Shown here piece by piece: positions 59,302 to 64,000 of a DNA stretch of 64,000 nucleotides. The stretch spans positions 3,224,001 to 3,288,000 of the forward strand of contig NC_047077.1 of assembly GCF_902459465.1 (NCBI RefSeq), given 5' to 3'. Origin of the DNA: Asterias rubens (lineage: Eukaryota > Echinodermata > Asteroidea > Forcipulatida > Asteriidae). The position numbers and the translations under genes are program-made. Each line of letters starts with the position of its first letter. Positions within the stretch are counted from its first letter, which is position 1. The notes below the pieces were generated by a model, which did no database searches, was not told where the DNA came from, and saw only the letters and a list, made by a program, of their open reading frames with translations.

Positions 59302-59316
59302 CTTCATATTATACAT
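59302..59316 (-). CDS. Possible PUM first coding exon (MYNMK)
   Basis: An ATG and five codons followed by AAG|GTAGGA, in phase 0 as required by the exon at 53745, with moderately CpG-rich DNA upstream (about 59320-59560). The intron would be 5.6 kb. No homology supports such a short peptide. The true N-terminus, as in vertebrate PUM1 which has over 100 residues before KKFW, may instead come from exons beyond the window. Confidence 0.3.
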
Positions 59317-60537
59317 GTGTGTGGCGCGACGCTAAAAATGATTATCTATCAAATATCCCATATCATCCACACGCAACGCACACAAAAGGATCCAAGGGTT
59401 AAAAATAAACTCAGTGACTAACAATTCTCCCGGCTGAATCATCAGCGCTATAACCCCCTGGTTTAAGTGTACCGAACACATCATCCAAGAACGACCGACG
59501 ACCAACGGACGAGGAGTGAGGGGCAAATGGCCTGGCTAGAATCCCAGCACAAAGACCCGAGTAAATTGATGCTACGGGCTTATGGTGCTTGGGCTGAGAG
59601 TTTGTCAGCCACCAGAGACAATGGGTTGAGAGAGTCTGTTGAAAAAAGGGGGGGGGGTGGTCTGGTGAGGACGACGACATCTTCAAAACATGTGGGTGGA
59701 TTTGTAATGAAGATGTCTATAATTACTGATGCATCGTGAATCATGCCATTGGATGTGGATATTTGCTGTATACACATCTAAGGCTATTGGTGCTACATTG
59801 TATATTAATAATTGATGATGGATGGTCCGTGGTTGTTCAGCATTACTCAGATGCTGCCATCCAAACAATGGGGTTAAATGCAGCCAGAATGAACCATCTT
59901 GGTTTGGTGTATTGCTCGAATAAATGCAGAGTGTTATTCAAGCTCTGAACAGTTCACATTAATGTCATTGTCCATTGATTCATGTGAAAATTTACAAACA
60001 TCCCACTAGAGAAGTTGGTAATAGACCTTTTAGCAAATAACCATTGTGCAAGCGCTAACTGTTGATTGACGTGCATGCTAGTAACTACATTATGGTCTAG
60101 CTAGCGATCAATGCTGGTCTACAAGATTGCTAGCTAGACCAGCATGCACCTCATTCCATGCCGAACGAGCGGGTACCAAGTATTTGCGATAAGGTCTGTG
60201 TAGATCCCACATGTAGACTACTGAACTCAGTGGCCAGAGGCCAACACTAATCATTAGTTTAATCTCAGTTCGCAACAATTGCCACATGTGTACTACTACA
60301 CACATGAATGCAGAAACGAATACCAACTGTGGTTTACAATCGTACATCATACTGTATGTAAATCTGCATGTCACTGTTCAGAAGCAAACCTGAATAATTT
60401 ATTTAATTTATGAACTGATGATTTTTAACCTTGGAAAACCCTTCGGTTGTACTCCACAACAGGAGCACGGAGTAAACCTCTCCTATACCCCGATGAATAG
60501 CACCGGCTGACTGAACATGTACGAATGATGGACTGGG

Positions 60538-60907
60538 CCTAATTTCATAGAGCTGCTTTAGGGCAGAAAATATCGCTTCACAATGTTCTGCTAAGCACAA
60601 ATGAGCAGGATACCACTCATAAATGTTTTACAAGACATGGTATTTGGCTGGTAACCTTAATCTGGTGCATGTAAGCATAATTTTGTTGTGCTTAGCTACT
60701 TTTTAGGCTTAAGCAGCTCTATGAACACAGAGCTGCTTAAGCAGAAAATATTGATTAACAATTTCCTAATAAGCAAAAATGAGCAGGATACCGGTGATAA
60801 CTTGAAGCATTACATCGCAGTTTGGCTGGTAACCTTATTCTGGTTAGCATAATTTTGTTGTGCTCAGCAACTTTTGTGCTTAAGCAGCTCTATGAAATTG
60901 GGCCCTG
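60538..60907. repeat. Two adjacent AGAGCTGCTTAAGCA MITE copies
   Basis: Units 60538-60730 and 60728-60907 share an overlapping gcagctctatga/agagctgctt junction and end gaaattgggccc. Confidence 0.8.
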
Positions 60908-61639
60908 GTGTATGTTCCTTTTTGAAAATGAAATTCAATATATTTCATGTTGTCATTTTCAAAGGTGTACTGCGCTGTACTGATGACAAACTCTGAGTCA
61001 TGCTTTCTTTTCTGTCTCCTTGAAGATGGATGGTAGCCAAGCCCTAGACAGCTCGTTATTCATCTCTCTTCTACAAAGCTAGCATTTCTATGTATTTATT
61101 TATTCCTCACTTTTACCTCATGATTACTGACCATATTGAATTGGCATGAAATGGGAGATGAGGCTGAAGTCAGACTGACTAGAGAGGGGGGGTGGATGAA
61201 CGAAGAGGAAAGTGCACGAAGACTGAAGCAGGAGGGATTTGTAGTGAGTCGGATGGGATGGGGATAATGAGACATGAGATGGGTAGGGAGATAGAGGATG
61301 AAACAGACATTGCATGGGGAGGGGGAAGCAAAGTTGCCAGTGTCGCAGTGCTTTTCAATGGGGATTTTTTTGTCTAAATCGATTCAAAAAAGTGAATCCT
61401 TAAAATCAGGAATTTTTTGAGGATGGCAATTCTATACTACAGTGGAAAAAATGGGGGTGGGAGGTTCTTACAGGCAAGGCATGGGAAATGAGATGGGATG
61501 GTGAGGACAATAGGAAATAAAATCAAAAGGACTGCCCGATGATGTGAGATTCAAGGAGGTATGTAGGTATGACTTAATGATGAGAATAGACCAAGGGGTT
61601 ATATTGAGCAGGAAGAATTGCTGGAAAGGGGAGCATTGT

Positions 61640-62015
61640 CACGAGAAGTGTCATAGAGCTGCTTAACAACAAAATGTTGCTTACGCTTACCGGATTAAGG
61701 TTACCAGCCAAACTACCTTGTCACATGTACAAATTTGCGAAGGGAATCCTCCTCGTTTCTGCTTAGCAGACAATTTAAAGCAATGTTTTCTGCTCTATAA
61801 AATTAGCAGCTCTATAAAATTGGGCCCTGAAAATTTCATGGAGGCAACAAAGGTGATTGCCTCCTTGCCTCCATGCCCCCCTGGTCATTGCCTTGGTGCC
61901 CTTGAAATTCTCCAGTAAAAATTTACAATTTCCTCATAGGGTGCCCTTTACCAAGGAGAAAATGCCTGTGGTGCCCTTTTCCTTTCAAAAACGAAGCATA
62001 CAAATGTACAGGCCT
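61640..62015. repeat. AGAGCTGCTTAAGCA MITE followed by a GGCACCAAGGCA-family copy
   Basis: The first element is 61640-61825 (ends ataaaattgggccc). The second, about 61830-62015, contains GGCATTTTCTCC-type blocks in reverse (GGAGAAAATGCC) and ends AAAACGAAGCATACAAATGT. Confidence 0.75.
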
Positions 62016-62149
62016 AAGAACTTCTAATAAAGTGCAATAAGATGGGGTTAAGAGGATACCATAGGAATAAGAAATGAGAAGGAATGAACTACATGTAGGG
62101 GTTTAATATTGAGGAGGGAGGGTACATGCTAAGAGTTCACAAGAGTTCA

Positions 62150-62230
62150 GGAGACTGACGATGACTATAGCAAGCTAGTCGAAACGTTGAGACCAATTTC
62201 AGAACTGACTCTGCGGCAGTACAGTTAATA
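62150..62230 (+). other. Possible hammerhead-like or retroelement-associated RNA motif
   Basis: CTGACGATGACTATAGCAAG then CTAGTCGAAACGTTGAGACC: CTGANGA, a 5-bp stem (GACTA/TAGTC) and GAAAC. It shares the flanking GAAACGTYGAGACC with the hairpin at 46331. Catalytic activity is unproven. Confidence 0.35.
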
Positions 62231-62397
62231 ACGATCCTATAAGCTAAGTAGTAGTCCAGTCTAATTTCTATACCATCCGTCCTGGTTATAGTTAAAAAGC
62301 AGGACAGTTCTTTTCAGAACTGAGAAGTCTCCCGAACCTCCGATTATCTACTCAACGGCAGTAGAATAAAGCAAGACAGTTCCCTAAGAACAACTCT

Positions 62398-63352
62398 TAG
62401 GGCCACTGATTTTCCGTTTCAGAAAAGTGCAAATTCCGTTTGGCAAAAACATGAATTCCGTTTCAGGCACAAAAAATTCCGTTTCATGTTTTTTTAATTA
62501 GATAAAAGGTTGTTTAATACCCAGGGACACACTTATAAAAATCAATTTGAGATAAGTTGCACTGTTGACTTCGTAAAATGTTCATTTGAACTGACAAATT
62601 TCAAAAAAATACTTTTTTTTATAATTGTGGATTATTTTGTATACTGCTGTTCTAAAAAGGTTGCACTGTGACTGCAGTATCAATGCACATGATGTGATAG
62701 ACTTGATTCCAAGTCTAAAACTGCAGTTGATTCTCTGCATCAGCCACATTGTAGGCTAATGACAGGAGTGTATCCACAAGAGGGCGCTGTTTCAGCATGA
62801 TCAAAGACTTGGGAACAAGTCTATGGACGTGACCATTCTCCATCCACAAACAAAATGGCAGCCATTTTGTTTTCGCTTTGGCGACAGAATGTTGACAGTT
62901 TACGGTTTTATTTTAGACCTTTCCGAGATGAAAAAACATTGTATGGGTTCGTATAGATCATAGGTAAGCTAGTTTGTGTATTATTGTTGGTAAAAGAGAG
63001 GGAGAAAATGCAATTTGGGTGAACAAAAAATGTTTAAAACGTGCCGCGAATAATGCCCTTCGCTTAACCATGTTAACAACGTGTGTACATCATGTGTGTA
63101 AACATTGAGGATGGTGTGAAGTAGAACAGAATGATCCACGGTTACGATCTCGTACTTTTTAATGGTCTGATTTCTGATGCCTTTTTAGTTTAACAAAAAG
63201 AATCTTAATAAAGAATGCAATTTCAATAGTTTTGGCGTCAAGAAAAAAAAAAAAAAAAAAATCAAATTTTCTGAAATCCCGTTTTCCGTTTCAAAGGGCG
63301 GATTCCGCGAATTCCGTCCGTTTTCCGCGATCGCGGAAAATCAGTGGCCCTA
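62398..63352. mobile_element. 955-bp DNA transposon derivative with TAGGGCCACTGATTTTCCG ends
   Basis: Terminal inverted repeats TAGGGCCACTGATTTTCCG and CGGAAAATCAGTGGCCCTA, flanked by the direct duplication AACTCT at 62392-62397 and 63353-63358. Subterminal AATTCCGTTTC motifs recur at the left, and ATTCCGCGAATTCCG at the right. No transposase frame. The middle contains a CTCF-like CCACAAGAGGGCGCT (62774-62788) and AAAATGGCAGCCATTTTG. Confidence 0.92.
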
Positions 63353-64000
63353 AACTCTACCAGGCAAGTAGATACACACACGGTGTTACCGCAAACCAAA
63401 TATACATTACAAGGTGGCAATTATCTTAGCAGGGCGGCCAATTCTTTGGCAGGGCGGTCTTAAACCCTGCCCTCCCAAAACCCTGTGTTAAGAACATTGC
63501 ATGGGACACACAAGGTAGTCACAAAATTTAAAAAAAAATTACAGGCTTTTAGACTTAGTTCATTTCACTTGTTTGCGTGTTACAAGGAAGAAATATTGAG
63601 CACTCGAGGGCACTTTCAAAACGATGCGATAAAATGAGAGCAATTGCCCTCGGTTGGTAAAATATACTAGCCCATTACGCTGTACACGACATTGTCGCTG
63701 CTGCTGCGCATGTGAAAGCTGTTAGCCAGAATTGTCCAGAGCAGTTCCCCATTTAGCTTGTTTACGAAAAACTTTACAAGACTTTATTTTACTAAAATGA
63801 TTTAAGTTAGGAGACCCTGGATGAACGAAAAAGATTATTTGACAGTACAATGTATTTATAAGATTTGCTCTTGCTTTGATTGTTTGCCTTTTGAACGTTC
63901 AAAGTCGAAGCGCTGTGATCAATCGCAATGTTTAATCACAGGCTCAGTCAAAAAATGTTCGTGAAAAACTCTTTACTTCACTAAAAAAATTACACAACAT

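Larger units (their letters stand above)
53746..64000. other. PUM upstream region (intron or 5' flank)
   Basis: Ten kilobases with no confidently coding exon apart from the doubtful 15-nt one at 59302. Mostly repeats. Moderately CpG-rich DNA at 59320-59560 could be a promoter. The 91-codon minus-strand frame at 59411-59686 ends in a stop before the donor at 59302 and shows no known domain. Confidence 0.5.

Noticed and set aside
59411..59686. 91-codon minus-strand frame as a Pumilio N-terminus
   Set aside because: It ends in a stop before the nearest usable donor, with no similarity to PUM N-terminal motifs.

Overview
This is a window of animal nuclear DNA: AT-rich, spliced genes with long introns, tRNA-derived SINEs, non-LTR retrotransposon remnants and many palindromic MITEs. 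The proteins are close to vertebrate counterparts, and the dispersed repeats resemble families I associate with echinoderms. An echinoderm, perhaps a sea star, is my inference; nothing here proves the species.

Three protein-coding genes are supported. (1) A YTHDF m6A reader lies on the minus strand (1597-12831). I can trace five coding exons, from a 21-nt first exon and a 25-nt microexon to a 1.8-kb exon carrying the YTH domain and a 39-nt last exon. The product is 661 aa with all three aromatic-cage tryptophans. (2) An intronless gene on the plus strand (16387-19872) encodes a type I membrane protein: signal peptide, leucine-rich repeats, cysteine caps, one membrane span and a long cytoplasmic tail. 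Five tandem 76-residue repeats in the tail each carry a YxN tyrosine motif. (3) A Pumilio (PUM1/PUM2-type) gene lies on the minus strand (29825-53745, 5' end unresolved). Its 19 phase-consistent coding exons sum to 3336 nt, or 1111 aa, with an eight-repeat Puf domain and several polyglutamine tracts.

Layout: 1-1596 YTHDF 3' side; 1597-12831 YTHDF; 12832-13090 likely promoter; 13091-16386 spacer; 16387-19872 LRR gene, divergent from YTHDF and convergent with PUM; 19873-29824 repeats, AT-rich DNA and the presumed PUM 3' UTR; 29825-53745 PUM; 53746-64000 a long upstream PUM intron or 5' flank rich in transposons.

YTHDF and PUM are both cytoplasmic post-transcriptional regulators that recruit mRNA decay machinery. 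Their human counterparts YTHDF2 and PUM1 both map to 1p35, so the neighbourhood may be an old linkage. The introns and spacers hold many repeat families. Several share TTAA target sites, some show nested insertions whose empty site can be read, and some carry CTCF-like cores or a possible hammerhead-like motif.
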